This document shows positions 6,922 through 15,451 of a stretch of 40,963 nt of DNA, in pieces. Source of the stretch: Chlorobium sp. (GTDB lineage Bacteria > Bacteroidota > Chlorobiia > Chlorobiales > Chlorobiaceae); contig JANQHQ010000029.1 of the NCBI GenBank assembly GCA_028282595.1, positions 1 through 40,963 of the forward strand. The letters are read 5' to 3'. Each line of letters opens with the position of its first letter. Positions within the stretch are counted from its first letter, which is position 1. The notes beneath the pieces were generated by a model. That model saw only the letters and a program-made list of their open reading frames with translations. It was not told where the DNA came from and made no database searches. Both the position numbers and the translations under genes were made by a program.

Positions 6922-9186
6922 TCAGGCAATAAGTTTCATGATGAAATCGACAACCTGCGTCAGCAGTTGCTGGCCGGCGCCCGCCGCATCACCCACCGGC
7001 GGAAGATCCGGTGTGTCCGTCTGGTAGAAGCCGTTGGCGATGAACAGGAAGACCAGCATGAACGTACCGCCGAAATACAGGAAGGTACCGGCAAGCTTCG
7101 AATCCGAAATCGTCAGCACAGGGAATCTGAACTGCACGTCGCGATTGAGGAATTTCTTGCCGAGCCATCTGACGGTACGGGTCTGGATATCCGCGCCTTC
7201 GAGACGCGACCCCCTGTCTTCAAACCAGACAGCGAAGCTGATAAACCATACGAGGTGGCCGATCATGAGAATGACGGACAGGTGAGAACTCGAGAAGATC
7301 GTCACGGTCTCCGTCCAGAAGTAGTAGAAAATCCCGGCCGAATAGTGATGGGAAAGGCCGGCGATGGAATCCCACGCTTTTGCGTCTGCCGCGGGCACAC
7401 CGTACATCATCGATGCGATCCACGCACCGTCGATATACCAGCAGACCGCCGACAGGCCCTTGACGCCCCAGAGCATCGCGAACCAGAGCTGATCCTGGAT
7501 GGAGACGCCGCACGTACCGCCGTAGACCGGTCCGAGACACGGGAAGGAATAGGAGTTTTTCTTCAGGCCGAGATCGTCCCACAGCGGCGAGGTGTGCGAG
7601 AAGAACGCGATACGTGCCAAGGCGATCAGCGAGAAGAGGGAACCCGCGACAATGACGTGGGCCATCACCCAGTCGTTGATGCTGGGATCTTCGAACATCC
7701 AGTGCAGCATCGGCAGCGGCTTGAGCCAGTAGAACGACATCATGATGTTGGTGCCGAACACGTTCAGCTCGCAGATGGTGTTCCATACGATAACCGCGTA
7801 GACCGAAAGCATGGTGGCGAAACAGAGAGCCATGATGGTGCCGAGAATCTTGACCTGGAGTTCCTGGTCTCGGCCCTTGGCGACCCAGATGGATTTGATC
7901 TGGCTGTACAGGCCGTTGATCTGGATTTTCAGGAGATACTGTCCGCCGTGATAGACGCCGGCGAAAACATAGAGAACGCCGCAGATGATATGGTTGAAGG
8001 TGATCAGGTTGATTACAACCCTCGCCATACCGAAAGACTCGCCGTTCTTGGGAAGGATGGCGTACGGCGCGAACTCCTCGAACTCCTTCGAACCGGCGAC
8101 GATGGCGCCACCCTCCTGTACGAAGTCGAAACTGACACGGTTGAACGGCTCACCGTAGATGTAGTAGACCAGCTTGTCCATCTCGGCGTAGAACGGGGCG
8201 AAAGATTCCTGCTGGAAAGCCACGAACGCGATGATACCGAGAGCGATGTTGACGTAGCCGATGGCGGTCAGGTGAACCGAGAACGCCGCCTTCATGTCGT
8301 CGTTGAGGTGAGTAGCGGCATTCGGCGGATTTTTCCACCAGTACACGCCGAGGGCGAAGAAGACCACGAACCAGACGAAGGACATGAACGCCTCTGAATT
8401 GATGGTCTGGAAATCGGGAATGGGAGCTATGCCGAGCACCGCCCACATCATCAGACCCCAGCCGAGGAAAAGCAGCGACCAGTAGACGGCGTGAGGGCCG
8501 AGCGCATCCTTGTAGGATTTCGCGCTGGTTCCCTGGAAAACGATGTCGCCGAACTTGCCGAGGAAGCGGAAGTCCCTGAAGTTACCGGCCCTGCCGGTAA
8601 AGGGATTGGTCAGATTGTGCGTCCAGTGGCGCCAGCCGCCGAACAGCAGAATGGAACCGGAGACGAAGTGCAGAACGGCCCACCCGATCAGCTTCCAGGA
8701 AGCGGTGATCAGATCCTCCGTCTTTGCACTGTAGGTATCGATGCCGAGCGAAACCATGCGGGGCTTGATCGTCAGGTAGAACCAGTTGTCGTGGAAACCC
8801 GGCGCTCCCCACGGCAGCACCTGTATCCCGGACAAGTAGTAAATACCCATAACGAAGCCGAGAACGCCAAGCAATGCCAGGTGACCGCCCACGACCTGCT
8901 CGTCGTCGAGCTTTTCGGTATCGAAAATCTGATACCACTTGGTCGAACGCGTCTCGGTGCGCTGGAACAGAAAACGCTTCATCTTGGAGGCGTCCTTCTC
9001 CGGAATGACGGACTCCCCGCCTTTCGATGCGCCATTTCCCTTGGGGGGCGGCACCTTGCCCTTCGGAGGAGGCGGCACCTTACCCGTCGGGGGCGTTACT
9101 TTGCCCGTCGGAGGAGACACCTTGCCCTTCGGAGGAGGCACTTTGCCCTTTGGCGTTGCTCCAGTTGCATTCGCTTGATCAGCCAT
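6922..9186 (-). CDS. pscA: Photosystem P840 reaction centre core protein PscA
   Basis: A 754-residue core polypeptide of the homodimeric type I reaction centre. It binds the special pair P840, antenna bacteriochlorophyll, A0 and the inter-subunit FX cluster in the cytoplasmic membrane. Its many hydrophobic helices fit the family's eleven-span plan. The FX loop reads FPCLGPVYGGTCG, with Cys 550 and Cys 559. From residue about 70 (RFLFQRTETRSTKWYQIF) onward it matches known PscA closely. The N-terminus carries a repeated Pro-Pro-x-Gly-Lys-Val segment (residues about 12-50), as far as I recall longer than in better known PscA proteins. AAAGGAGAG lies ten bases before ATG 9186. pscB follows in the same transcript. 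The 9187-9570 spacer should hold its promoter, but I could not place one with confidence. Confidence 0.98.
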   Translation of the reverse strand: MADQANATGATPKGKVPPPKGKVSPPTGKVTPPTGKVPPPPKGKVPPPKGNGASKGGESVIPEKDASKMKRFLFQRTETRSTKWYQIFDTEKLDDEQVVGGHLALLGVLGFVMGIYYLSGIQVLPWGAPGFHDNWFYLTIKPRMVSLGIDTYSAKTEDLITASWKLIGWAVLHFVSGSILLFGGWRHWTHNLTNPFTGRAGNFRDFRFLGKFGDIVFQGTSAKSYKDALGPHAVYWSLLFLGWGLMMWAVLGIAPIPDFQTINSEAFMSFVWFVVFFALGVYWWKNPPNAATHLNDDMKAAFSVHLTAIGYVNIALGIIAFVAFQQESFAPFYAEMDKLVYYIYGEPFNRVSFDFVQEGGAIVAGSKEFEEFAPYAILPKNGESFGMARVVINLITFNHIICGVLYVFAGVYHGGQYLLKIQINGLYSQIKSIWVAKGRDQELQVKILGTIMALCFATMLSVYAVIVWNTICELNVFGTNIMMSFYWLKPLPMLHWMFEDPSINDWVMAHVIVAGSLFSLIALARIAFFSHTSPLWDDLGLKKNSYSFPCLGPVYGGTCGVSIQDQLWFAMLWGVKGLSAVCWYIDGAWIASMMYGVPAADAKAWDSIAGLSHHYSAGIFYYFWTETVTIFSSSHLSVILMIGHLVWFISFAVWFEDRGSRLEGADIQTRTVRWLGKKFLNRDVQFRFPVLTISDSKLAGTFLYFGGTFMLVFLFIANGFYQTDTPDLPPVGDAAGAGQQLLTQVVDFIMKLIA

Positions 9187-9570
9187 TGTATTCTCTCCTT
9201 TATTTGGACATATTTACTGGTTGAAAAAACCGGAAAGAAAATTCTGGGACGTGCGTAACCACCGCCAGCAATCAGAAAATTTGTTCACGCAACCATCGCA
9301 CATGTCCTGTGTGCCGCGGGTTCTCCTGACCCGTCAACCGGCTGGAAAAACCTTTAACAGAACGTTTCCGACTGTTAATTTACTAAAAAAAAATCCGGTT
9401 GCGGTAGCGATTAAGATAAGAAAAATTATTTAATAAGAAATTTTTTGAGCGGTTGCGGCCGCACGCCCGACGGGCTGAATCTCTTGAAATAACAGAAGAT
9501 ACGGGAGACGCTGAATCGACTCTCCCGACAGAAACGCCGCAAGCGTGTCATGCAATCAGACGACTGGTAC
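9187..9570. other. Divergent spacer between pscA and dapF
   Basis: No convincing gene is present. A 70-codon plus-strand frame (9221-9433) has no family resemblance or usable ribosome binding site. The part at 9380-9440 is strongly AT-rich (A runs, TTATTTAATAAG) and is the likeliest place for the dapF promoter. A TTGAAAAAACCGG segment lies near the pscA start. Confidence 0.5.
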
Positions 9571-10371
9571 ATGCAGACAGATTTTTCGAAAATGTCGGGC
9601 GCCGGGAACGATTTCATCGTCATCGACAACATGCGGAGGGACATCGCCCTGAGCGAAAAGCGGATCCGGGAACTCTGTACAAGAAGGACCGGCATCGGAG
9701 CGGACGGACTCATCCTGATCGAGCCCTCGGAACGGTACGACTTCACCATGCGCTACTATAACGCCGACGGCAGACCGGGGTCGATGTGCGGTAACGGCGG
9801 GCGTTGCGCGGCGTATTTCGCCCGCGTCGCGGGCATTTCGAAAGACGCGGCCGTTTTCGACGCCAACGGAAACCGTTACGAAGCCTGGATCACCGGCCCC
9901 GAACTGGTCAGGCTTACAATGGCCGTTCCGCAGGATTTCAGAAACAACTTTTACGCAAACGGCTTTTCATGCCATTTCGTCGACACCGGTTCGCCTCACA
10001 CCATTGTCTATACCTCGAACCTCGACACCTTCAACGTCGACGACGCCGGGCGTGCCATCCGCAACAACAGCGACATCTTTCCCGACGGAACGAACGTCAA
10101 CTTTCTGGAAGTGACCGGCCCCGACACTATCGAGGTCAGGACATTCGAGCGGGGTGTCGAGGCCGAAACACTGGCCTGCGGAACCGGAGCGGTCGCTGCG
10201 GCGCTCATGAGCTATCGTCTCGGAAAAATCGGATCGACAAGCGTCAGCGTAGGTGTGCGAAGCGGTGACGTCCTGCGAATAGATTTTTCGGAAGACTTTC
10301 AGAACGTCTATCTCTCGGGACCGGCCCATATCGTCTACACCGGAACGATCCTCTTTCCGGACGACGACTAG
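9571..10371 (+). CDS. dapF: Diaminopimelate epimerase
   Basis: Converts LL- to meso-diaminopimelate for lysine and peptidoglycan synthesis, using a two-cysteine, cofactor-free mechanism. Both catalytic cysteines are visible: MCGNGGRCAAYFA in the N-terminal half and ETLACGTGAVAA in the C-terminal half. FSKMSGAGNDFIVID is the standard opening. I choose ATG 9571 (MQTDFSKMSG, 266 residues) because family members begin just before this motif. ATG 9550 in the same frame would add seven residues, and no ribosome binding site decides between them. The broken radical-SAM gene follows after about 77 bp on the same strand. Confidence 0.95.
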   Translation: MQTDFSKMSGAGNDFIVIDNMRRDIALSEKRIRELCTRRTGIGADGLILIEPSERYDFTMRYYNADGRPGSMCGNGGRCAAYFARVAGISKDAAVFDANGNRYEAWITGPELVRLTMAVPQDFRNNFYANGFSCHFVDTGSPHTIVYTSNLDTFNVDDAGRAIRNNSDIFPDGTNVNFLEVTGPDTIEVRTFERGVEAETLACGTGAVAAALMSYRLGKIGSTSVSVGVRSGDVLRIDFSEDFQNVYLSGPAHIVYTGTILFPDDD

Positions 10372-10448
10372 CGGAACGGGGTCAGGGCCGAAACACCGAT
10401 CCTCCCTCATGCGCAAAGCGTTTGGGCCCCCTCCACGGCTCCGAGCAC

Positions 10449-11374
10449 ATGAACGTCACCGTAAGCACAAGCATGACGGAAAAAGCCCGGTTTTATCGCA
10501 CACTTGCCGATGACGCCGTGCAGTGCGACCTCTGCCGCCACTACTGCAGGCTCAACAGAGGCCGGAGCGGGATCTGCCGAACCCGTAAGAACCGGAACGG
10601 CGACGCTCTCACTCGGCACTCTCGGCTGCAACTTCCGTTGCGGAAACTGCCAGAACCGGGAAATAAGCCAGCCGTCGTCAGGAGGGTGAAAGCTCCCGTT
10701 CGCCTCCCCGCAGGCGGTCGTCGGCATGGCTCTCGAGCACGGCTGCCGGTCTGTCTCCTGCACCTACAACGAGCCCACGATCTTTGCCGAGTACGCCACG
10801 GACATCATGCGCCTGGCCGTAAGCGAACGTCTGAAAACCGTCTGGGTCAGCAACGGCTACATGTCATCCTCCTGCCTCGACGCGACGGAACCGCTGCTGG
10901 ACGCGATCAATATCGACCTGAAATCGATGGACGACGCCTTCTACAGGAGGTTCTGCGGCGCCCGTCTTCAGCCCGTGCTCGAAAACCTCGGACGGTTTGC
11001 GGCAAGCAGGACACATCTTGAAGTCTCGACGCTTCTGATCCCGGGATTTTCCGACGACGAAACAATGCTTCGCCGCATGGAGGAGTTCATCGCCGGGGAG
11101 CTCGGCAGCGAGACCCCCTGGCATCTTTTGGGTTTCGTTCCGGAAATTTCGTGGAAGATGAAAACGGTTCCCGGCACCGCCCGGGAAACCTTTGAGCGGG
11201 TTTTCGACATTGGTAGAAAGGCGGGGCTTCGACACGGCGTGCCGTCGATGCGGCGCAATCCTGATCGAACGGCGGGGTTACACGACGGTCCGTCACGACA
11301 GCAACGGGAGTTGCCCGCAATGCGGCGATCTCACGGAAGGATCCGCCGAAAGGAAGACGCCGGAAAATCCATGA
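10449..11374 (+). pseudogene. Degenerate radical SAM enzyme of the AmmeMemoRadiSam set
   Basis: Related to PflA-like radical SAM proteins encoded beside Memo-family genes. It is spread over three frames. Frame 3 gives the N-terminus (FYRTLADDAVQCDLCRHYC, GICRTRKNRNGDA). Near 10600 the match jumps to frame 1 (LSLGTLGCNFRCGNCQNREISQ), and about 30 codons normally between these blocks are missing. Frame 1 then has an in-frame TGA at 10687-10689 but continues (ALEHGCRSVSCTYNEPTIF, INIDLKSMDD, TPWHLLGFVPE). Near 11230 it jumps to frame 2 (CRRCGAILIERRGY, SCPQCGDLTEG), losing the usual YxGNxPG block. The cluster motif CxxxCxxC survives. Two deletions with frameshifts plus a stop argue for gene decay; assembly error is the main alternative. 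It ends 14 bases before the Memo gene. Confidence 0.85.
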
Positions 11375-11387
11375 ACAACCGCCACCC

Positions 11388-12254
11388 ATGAAAACGACGA
11401 AACCAGAGATCCGATACCCGGCTGTTGCCGAATCGTTCTACCCTTCCGAACCCTCGGAACTGAAAAAAACCCTGGCAACTCTCCTCGCAGAAGCTCCGGA
11501 CGCCGGGCTCGAAGCACACAATATCAGGGCTATCCTGGCACCTCACGCCGGCTACAGCTTCAGCGGCGGTGTCGCGGCGGCGGCATACGGGGCATTGCAG
11601 AATCGCTCGTTCGATACGGTCTATCTTATCGGCAACGCACACGCCTATCTCTTCGAGGGAATCGCACTCGACGGCCACGACATCTGGCAATCCCCTCTCG
11701 GCCGCGTTCCGGTCGATACCGCCCTTGCGCACCGGCTGCACGAGCTCGATCCCGGACTCGTGCAATTTCTGAACATAGCGCACCACTCCGACCATATTCT
11801 CGAAGTGCACCTTCCCTTTCTGCAGAGCGTACTGCAACCGGGATTCAGAATCCTTCCCCTGCTCTTCGGCGAAAACCCTCCGGACCTCTACCGGAAGGCC
11901 TCGGAACTGCTTGTGCGGACCGTCACGCCGGACGACCTGATCGTCGCGAGCTCGGACCTCTCGCACTACCCTTGCTACAAGGACGCCTGCGCGATAGACC
12001 GCAAAACGCTGGACCATGTGCTGCGAAAGGATATCAAAGGCCTCGAACGGCACGTCCGCGCGACCATGAAGAAAAACATTCCCCAGGAGGATGCCCTTTT
12101 CTGCGGTCCCGACGGTCTGAAAACGCTTCTCGACATCGCCGCACGTTCGGACTGGCAGACCAGGGCCATGCTCTACTCGAACAGCGGCGAAGCGCTCTAC
12201 GAGGACAAAACCGCCGTCGTGGGATACGCTTCGGTTGTGTTCTATGAATCCTGA
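11388..12254 (+). CDS. MEMO1 family protein (AmmeMemoRadiSam system protein B)
   Basis: A 288-residue protein of the Memo/extradiol-dioxygenase-like fold. Human MEMO1 binds metal through His and Cys residues; the bacterial role is not established. Conserved points seen are ILAPHAGYSFSG near residue 50, YLIGNAHAY, the HHSDHILEVHLPFLQ block near residue 128, VASSDLSHYPCY, and ALFCGPDG with the candidate Cys ligand. It is full length and intact, unlike the radical SAM gene immediately upstream, its usual partner. The third component, an AMMECR1 protein, is not in the window. No separate promoter is evident. It converges on the ABC permease gene with a 15-bp gap. Confidence 0.9.
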   Translation: MKTTKPEIRYPAVAESFYPSEPSELKKTLATLLAEAPDAGLEAHNIRAILAPHAGYSFSGGVAAAAYGALQNRSFDTVYLIGNAHAYLFEGIALDGHDIWQSPLGRVPVDTALAHRLHELDPGLVQFLNIAHHSDHILEVHLPFLQSVLQPGFRILPLLFGENPPDLYRKASELLVRTVTPDDLIVASSDLSHYPCYKDACAIDRKTLDHVLRKDIKGLERHVRATMKKNIPQEDALFCGPDGLKTLLDIAARSDWQTRAMLYSNSGEALYEDKTAVVGYASVVFYES

Positions 12255-12269
12255 GGAAGAAGGGCCTCC

Positions 12270-13007
12270 CTACAGTATCCACCTGCGGTGTATGCTCCTG
12301 AGCGTCAGCAGGTAGAGCAGCAGGCCGAAAAGAAACAGCGCGAGAAAATCCAGCCCGGGAGGCATCGTTCCCTTTCCCGCAATGGCGGCGTGAAGAATGT
12401 CTGCGCCGTAGGTCAGCGGCAGCAGATAGGAGAGCGGCTGCAGATAGGCCGGAAGATCGCTGATCGGAAAGAAGAGCCCGCAGAGGAAGATCATGGGGAA
12501 GCGGAAAAAATTGGAAAAGGTCTGCGCTTCGAACACCTCGCTGACCGATACGGAGACGAAGAGTCCGAAAAAAGCCGAAACGACGGCGAGCATGACGATT
12601 GCCGGAAGCGCAACGGACCAGGCGACCCCTGAAAGATCCGCGAGGAAAAGACCGACGAGAAACGGGATGAACGCGTTCAGCACACCGAAAAGTATCGCCC
12701 CTCCGGTCTTGGCCAGCATCAGCATGCCGAGCGGAATGGGCGCGAGCAGCAGGCGCTCGAACGCTTTTGCTTTCCGTTCGAACGTCACCGTGACCGCCAG
12801 CATGGAGGTCGTGCCGAAAAGAATGGAGAGGGCGACCATTCCGGGCAGCACGGAAACGATGTTTTCCGCCCCGCCGCCGGACTTGATGAAAAACATACCT
12901 GCCCAGACAACCGGGAAGAGCAGGCCCCAGCTGATGTTCGGCGGTTTGAAGTAGTACGCCCGCATGTCCTTGCCCAGAATGCTGAAGAATGCCGTCAGAC
13001 GCTTCAT
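12270..13007 (-). CDS. ABC-2 type transporter permease
   Basis: A 245-residue membrane permease of the ABC-2/DrrB class with about six hydrophobic segments. It opens with MKRLTAFFSILGKDMRAYY and a first span at ISWGLLFPVVWAGMFF. The C-terminal half carries the class block FPMIFLCGLFFPISDLPAYL followed by PLTYGADIL. The start at ATG 13007 overlaps the stop of the ATPase gene by four bases (ATGA), so the two are translationally coupled; the frame is open upstream, but that part is ATPase coding sequence in another frame. The export substrate is unknown. Confidence 0.9.
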   Translation of the reverse strand: MKRLTAFFSILGKDMRAYYFKPPNISWGLLFPVVWAGMFFIKSGGGAENIVSVLPGMVALSILFGTTSMLAVTVTFERKAKAFERLLLAPIPLGMLMLAKTGGAILFGVLNAFIPFLVGLFLADLSGVAWSVALPAIVMLAVVSAFFGLFVSVSVSEVFEAQTFSNFFRFPMIFLCGLFFPISDLPAYLQPLSYLLPLTYGADILHAAIAGKGTMPPGLDFLALFLFGLLLYLLTLRSIHRRWIL

Positions 13008-13999
13008 GCCCCCTTTCGCCCTCCCTTCTCCTTCCGCATGGTCTCGGCGCCGATGCCGGTAACGGCGACGAACACGTCTTCGAGAGACTGGCGCTTTCTG
13101 CGCGCCTCGGTGACCTGGACGCCCTGTTCCTCCAGAAACCGCACCAGTGCTCCCACCCTGACCGGCTCTTTCGACTCGACGCGCAGCACGTCCCCCGCCT
13201 CCACCGTCAATGCGTAGTCCGGGAAAGCCCCGGCAAGACCGCCCAGGTCGATCCGTTCGGTGGCCGCCACCGAAACCGCCACGACCTCCCGCCCCATGAC
13301 GGGGTGCAGCAGCCGGGCTACGCTGTCCTCCCTCACGATACGGCCTCCGACGATGAACGCCACCCGGTCGCACATGCGCTCGGCCTCCTCGATATAGTGC
13401 GTGGTAAGAAACACTGTCGTGCCCGAGCGGTGGAGCTCTCCGAGCATCGAGCGGATGCGGCGGGCGCTCTGCACGTCGATCCCGCTGGTCGGTTCGTCGA
13501 GAAAGAGAACCGGCGGGCGATGCACGATACCGGCGGCTATGGTCAGGCGGCGTTTCATCCCGCGGGAATACTCCGCGAACCTCCTTTTACCGGCTTCTTC
13601 CAGTCCGAAAAGAACCAGAAGCTCCGAGGCCCTCTTCTTTCTTTCCGCCGAACGCATGCCGTAGAGTCCCCCGCAGAAGCAGAGATTGTCGAAGCCGTTC
13701 AGTTCGGGATAGAGATTGCTTTCGTCGGGAACGACGCCGATCAGATGCTGCGCGGCTTTCGGATTCCTCGTACAGTCTATCCCGCCGACCCGGAGCGAGC
13801 CCCTGTCGGGCCGCGCCAGACCGGTGAGCATGTTGATGGTCGTGGTCTTGCCTGCGCCGTTCGGACCGAGAAACCCGAAAAGCTCGCCTCTCCGGACCGT
13901 GAACGAGATACCGTCGACCGCGGTCACGTCACCGAACGACTTTCCGAGGCCCGATACCTCTATGCAGCTATCAGACGTCGATCCCGAGCCTCCCATCAT
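13004..13999 (-). CDS. ABC transporter ATP-binding protein, DrrA/CcmA type
   Basis: A 331-residue ATPase subunit that pairs with the ABC-2 permease encoded next. Walker A is GPNGAGKTT (residues 45-53). The signature is a variant, EYSRGMKRRLTIA, in place of LSGGQ, as in drug/lipid exporters of the DrrA group. Walker B is PVLFLDEPTSG, and the H-loop is in FLTTHYIEEAE. After about residue 235 there is a C-terminal DUF4162-like extension (EQGVQVTEARRKRQSLEDVF). It overlaps both neighbours by four bases. The context beside mtgA and a small secreted protein hints at an envelope role, but this is inference. Confidence 0.93.
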   Translation of the reverse strand: MMGGSGSTSDSCIEVSGLGKSFGDVTAVDGISFTVRRGELFGFLGPNGAGKTTTINMLTGLARPDRGSLRVGGIDCTRNPKAAQHLIGVVPDESNLYPELNGFDNLCFCGGLYGMRSAERKKRASELLVLFGLEEAGKRRFAEYSRGMKRRLTIAAGIVHRPPVLFLDEPTSGIDVQSARRIRSMLGELHRSGTTVFLTTHYIEEAERMCDRVAFIVGGRIVREDSVARLLHPVMGREVVAVSVAATERIDLGGLAGAFPDYALTVEAGDVLRVESKEPVRVGALVRFLEEQGVQVTEARRKRQSLEDVFVAVTGIGAETMRKEKGGRKGA

Positions 14000-14412
14000 T
14001 TCACACCCTCGATACTCCCGTAAAACGTTCTGCCGAGTTCTTCGACAACTCTGCCGTCGCGGGAAAATTCCAGTGCCATCCAGACGGTCGTCCGGGAAAA
14101 GCTGTGCCGGAACTCGTACACCCCGACACCCGGAATCACGGTATCCAGGGGTTCGAGAACTTCCGCAACCGGTACCGCACTGTTCCTTTCGGTCCTGTAG
14201 ATAACGGTCACCGGTTCACCTCCGACAACCAGAAGGCGGTAGCGCCCCGACCCTCTGTCGACGACGACCATCTGCGGAGAGCCCCCCTCTCCCGACCAGT
14301 AGAGCGCCTTTTGCGCAGAACCCGGCGCCGGCTTTTCAGCACGGACGCTCCCGAAGGGAACGACGAGCAGCAACATGCAGAAGAGCAGCGACAGCATGGC
14401 GTTTTTTTTCAT
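13996..14412 (-). CDS. Small predicted secreted protein, unknown function
   Basis: 138 residues from ATG 14412 (MKKNAMLS). It has a lysine start, a hydrophobic core LLFCMLLLVVPFG and a probable signal-peptidase site after VRA. The mature part is beta-rich (RYRLLVVGGEPVTVIYR, VGVYEFRHSF, VWMALEFSRDGRVVEE). I do not recognise a family. The gene's stop overlaps the ABC ATPase start by four bases and its start lies inside the 3' end of mtgA, so it belongs to a four-gene overlapping operon. A periplasmic accessory role for the ABC exporter is possible but unsupported. Confidence 0.75.
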   Translation of the reverse strand: MKKNAMLSLLFCMLLLVVPFGSVRAEKPAPGSAQKALYWSGEGGSPQMVVVDRGSGRYRLLVVGGEPVTVIYRTERNSAVPVAEVLEPLDTVIPGVGVYEFRHSFSRTTVWMALEFSRDGRVVEELGRTFYGSIEGVK

Positions 14413-15142
14413 AACGGTTCGTTTTGCTTGCAAAGCGCGGGTTACCGGGCAACGCTCCCCTCCCCCTTTTTCTCATGATCCTGTAGATACGCTCCGCACG
14501 GCGATTCACGTAGCGCGAAGACCCGACGGGACTGTATCTCAACGGATTGGGAAGCACCGCCGCGAGCCTCGCGGACTCTTGCGCCGTCAGCCAGCGTGCG
14601 CTTTTGCCGTAGTAGTGGCGGGCCGCCTGCCCTATCCCGAAAATACCGTCCCCCCACTCGGCGACATTCAGGTAGAGTTCCAGAATCCTTTCCTTGGAAA
14701 GGGTTCTCTCCAACCGCCAGGTCAGAATCGCTTCCTTGAGTTTCCGGACCGGATTCTTCGACGGTGAAAGGTAGAGGTTGCGGGCAAGCTGCTGAGTGAC
14801 GGTACTGGCCCCGAAAGCAAACGCCTTCCTGTCGGCATTCCTCTGCACGGCGCTCCTGATAGCGTCGTAATCGAATCCGTCGTGCGTCCAGAACTTGTCG
14901 TCCTCGGAAATCAGGACCGCCCGCTGCAGGGAGCGGGAAATATCGCGAAGCGGCACCCAGCGGCTGTGCACCTCTTTTTGGAGTCCCCCGTCGCGCCACT
15001 GCCGCTCCCTGTATCGCATGAATGCAGTTTTCCCGGGATTTTCGGTAACCAGGAGGCCGACATCCGGCACGACAAGGTACCTGGCGATATCGAAGGCCGC
15101 CAGGAGGAAGAAGAGCAGCAGAACGTTGCGAAGCATCTTCAT
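14336..15142 (-). CDS. mtgA: Monofunctional peptidoglycan transglycosylase
   Basis: A GT51-family lipid II polymerase without a transpeptidase domain, anchored by one N-terminal membrane span (LRNVLLLFFLLAAFDIARYL). The catalytic motifs are intact: ISEDDKFWTHDGFD with the first catalytic Glu, FGASTVTQQLARNLYL, RKLKEAILTWRLERTLSKERILELYLN, and EWGDGIFGIGQAARHYYGKSA. I start at ATG 15142 (MKMLRN); 15136 is equally possible. The protein is 268 residues. The last 25 or so residues form an extra basic tail, encoded over the signal-peptide region of the next gene, a 77-base overlap that is unusual. It heads the cluster with the ABC exporter. Confidence 0.92.
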   Translation of the reverse strand: MKMLRNVLLLFFLLAAFDIARYLVVPDVGLLVTENPGKTAFMRYRERQWRDGGLQKEVHSRWVPLRDISRSLQRAVLISEDDKFWTHDGFDYDAIRSAVQRNADRKAFAFGASTVTQQLARNLYLSPSKNPVRKLKEAILTWRLERTLSKERILELYLNVAEWGDGIFGIGQAARHYYGKSARWLTAQESARLAAVLPNPLRYSPVGSSRYVNRRAERIYRIMRKRGRGALPGNPRFASKTNRYEKKRHAVAALLHVAARRSLRERPC

Positions 15143-15271
15143 ACGAACAATCCCGACCGGGGTTTTTACTCTGCGGATGGACGGCTTTTTGAAAAGAGAC
15201 GCATCCGGACTCCGGAGTAGCCGTCGGAGCCGCTGACGGGAGCGCCGGCCGAACCGGATCCGGAAAAAACA

Positions 15272-15300
15272 GGAAAAGCAGGACCGGTCCTGCTTTTTCC
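15272..15300 (-). terminator. Terminator after tRNA-Arg
   Basis: A long palindrome, GGAAAAGCAGGACC/GGTCCTGCTTTTTCC, lies 30 bases beyond the tRNA 3' end. On the minus strand the T-rich arm is followed by CCTGTTTTTTCC. It sits upstream of mtgA, so it also separates the tRNA from that operon. The plus direction also shows a short T run, so it could act both ways. Confidence 0.65.
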
Positions 15301-15330
15301 GCCGCACCGCCGCGCGATGGGCGAAGAAGA

Positions 15331-15406
15331 TGGTACCCTTGGGCAGACTCGAACTGCCGACCCACAGTTTAGGAAACTGTTGCTCTATCCACTGAGCTAC
15401 AAGGGT
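15331..15406 (-). tRNA. tRNA-Arg (anticodon CCT)
   Basis: A full cloverleaf on the minus strand. The acceptor stem is ACCCTTG/CAAGGGT with discriminator A and an encoded CCA. The D arm starts GCTCAGTGGATAGAGC. The anticodon stem is ACAGT/ACTGT around the loop TTCCTAA, giving anticodon CCT (codon AGG). The T arm is GGCAG-TTCGAGT-CTGCC. It is 76 nt with CCA and lies between mutL and the mtgA cluster, with its own terminator. Confidence 0.96.
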
Positions 15407-15451
15407 ATGATGGGTAATGTACCACTTTTCAGGAAAGATTCCACCGCCAAT

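Noticed and set aside
6862..8397. 511-codon plus-strand frame
   Set aside because: Antisense to pscA, which is certain. The acidic/His-rich product has no recognisable domain.
9221..9433. 70-codon plus-strand frame in the pscA-dapF spacer
   Set aside because: No ribosome binding site, no family likeness, and it runs into AT-rich promoter-like sequence.
10449..11374. Programmed frameshifting in the radical SAM gene
   Set aside because: Two frame changes come with missing conserved segments and there is also an in-frame stop; no slippery site is seen at the changes. Decay explains all three better.
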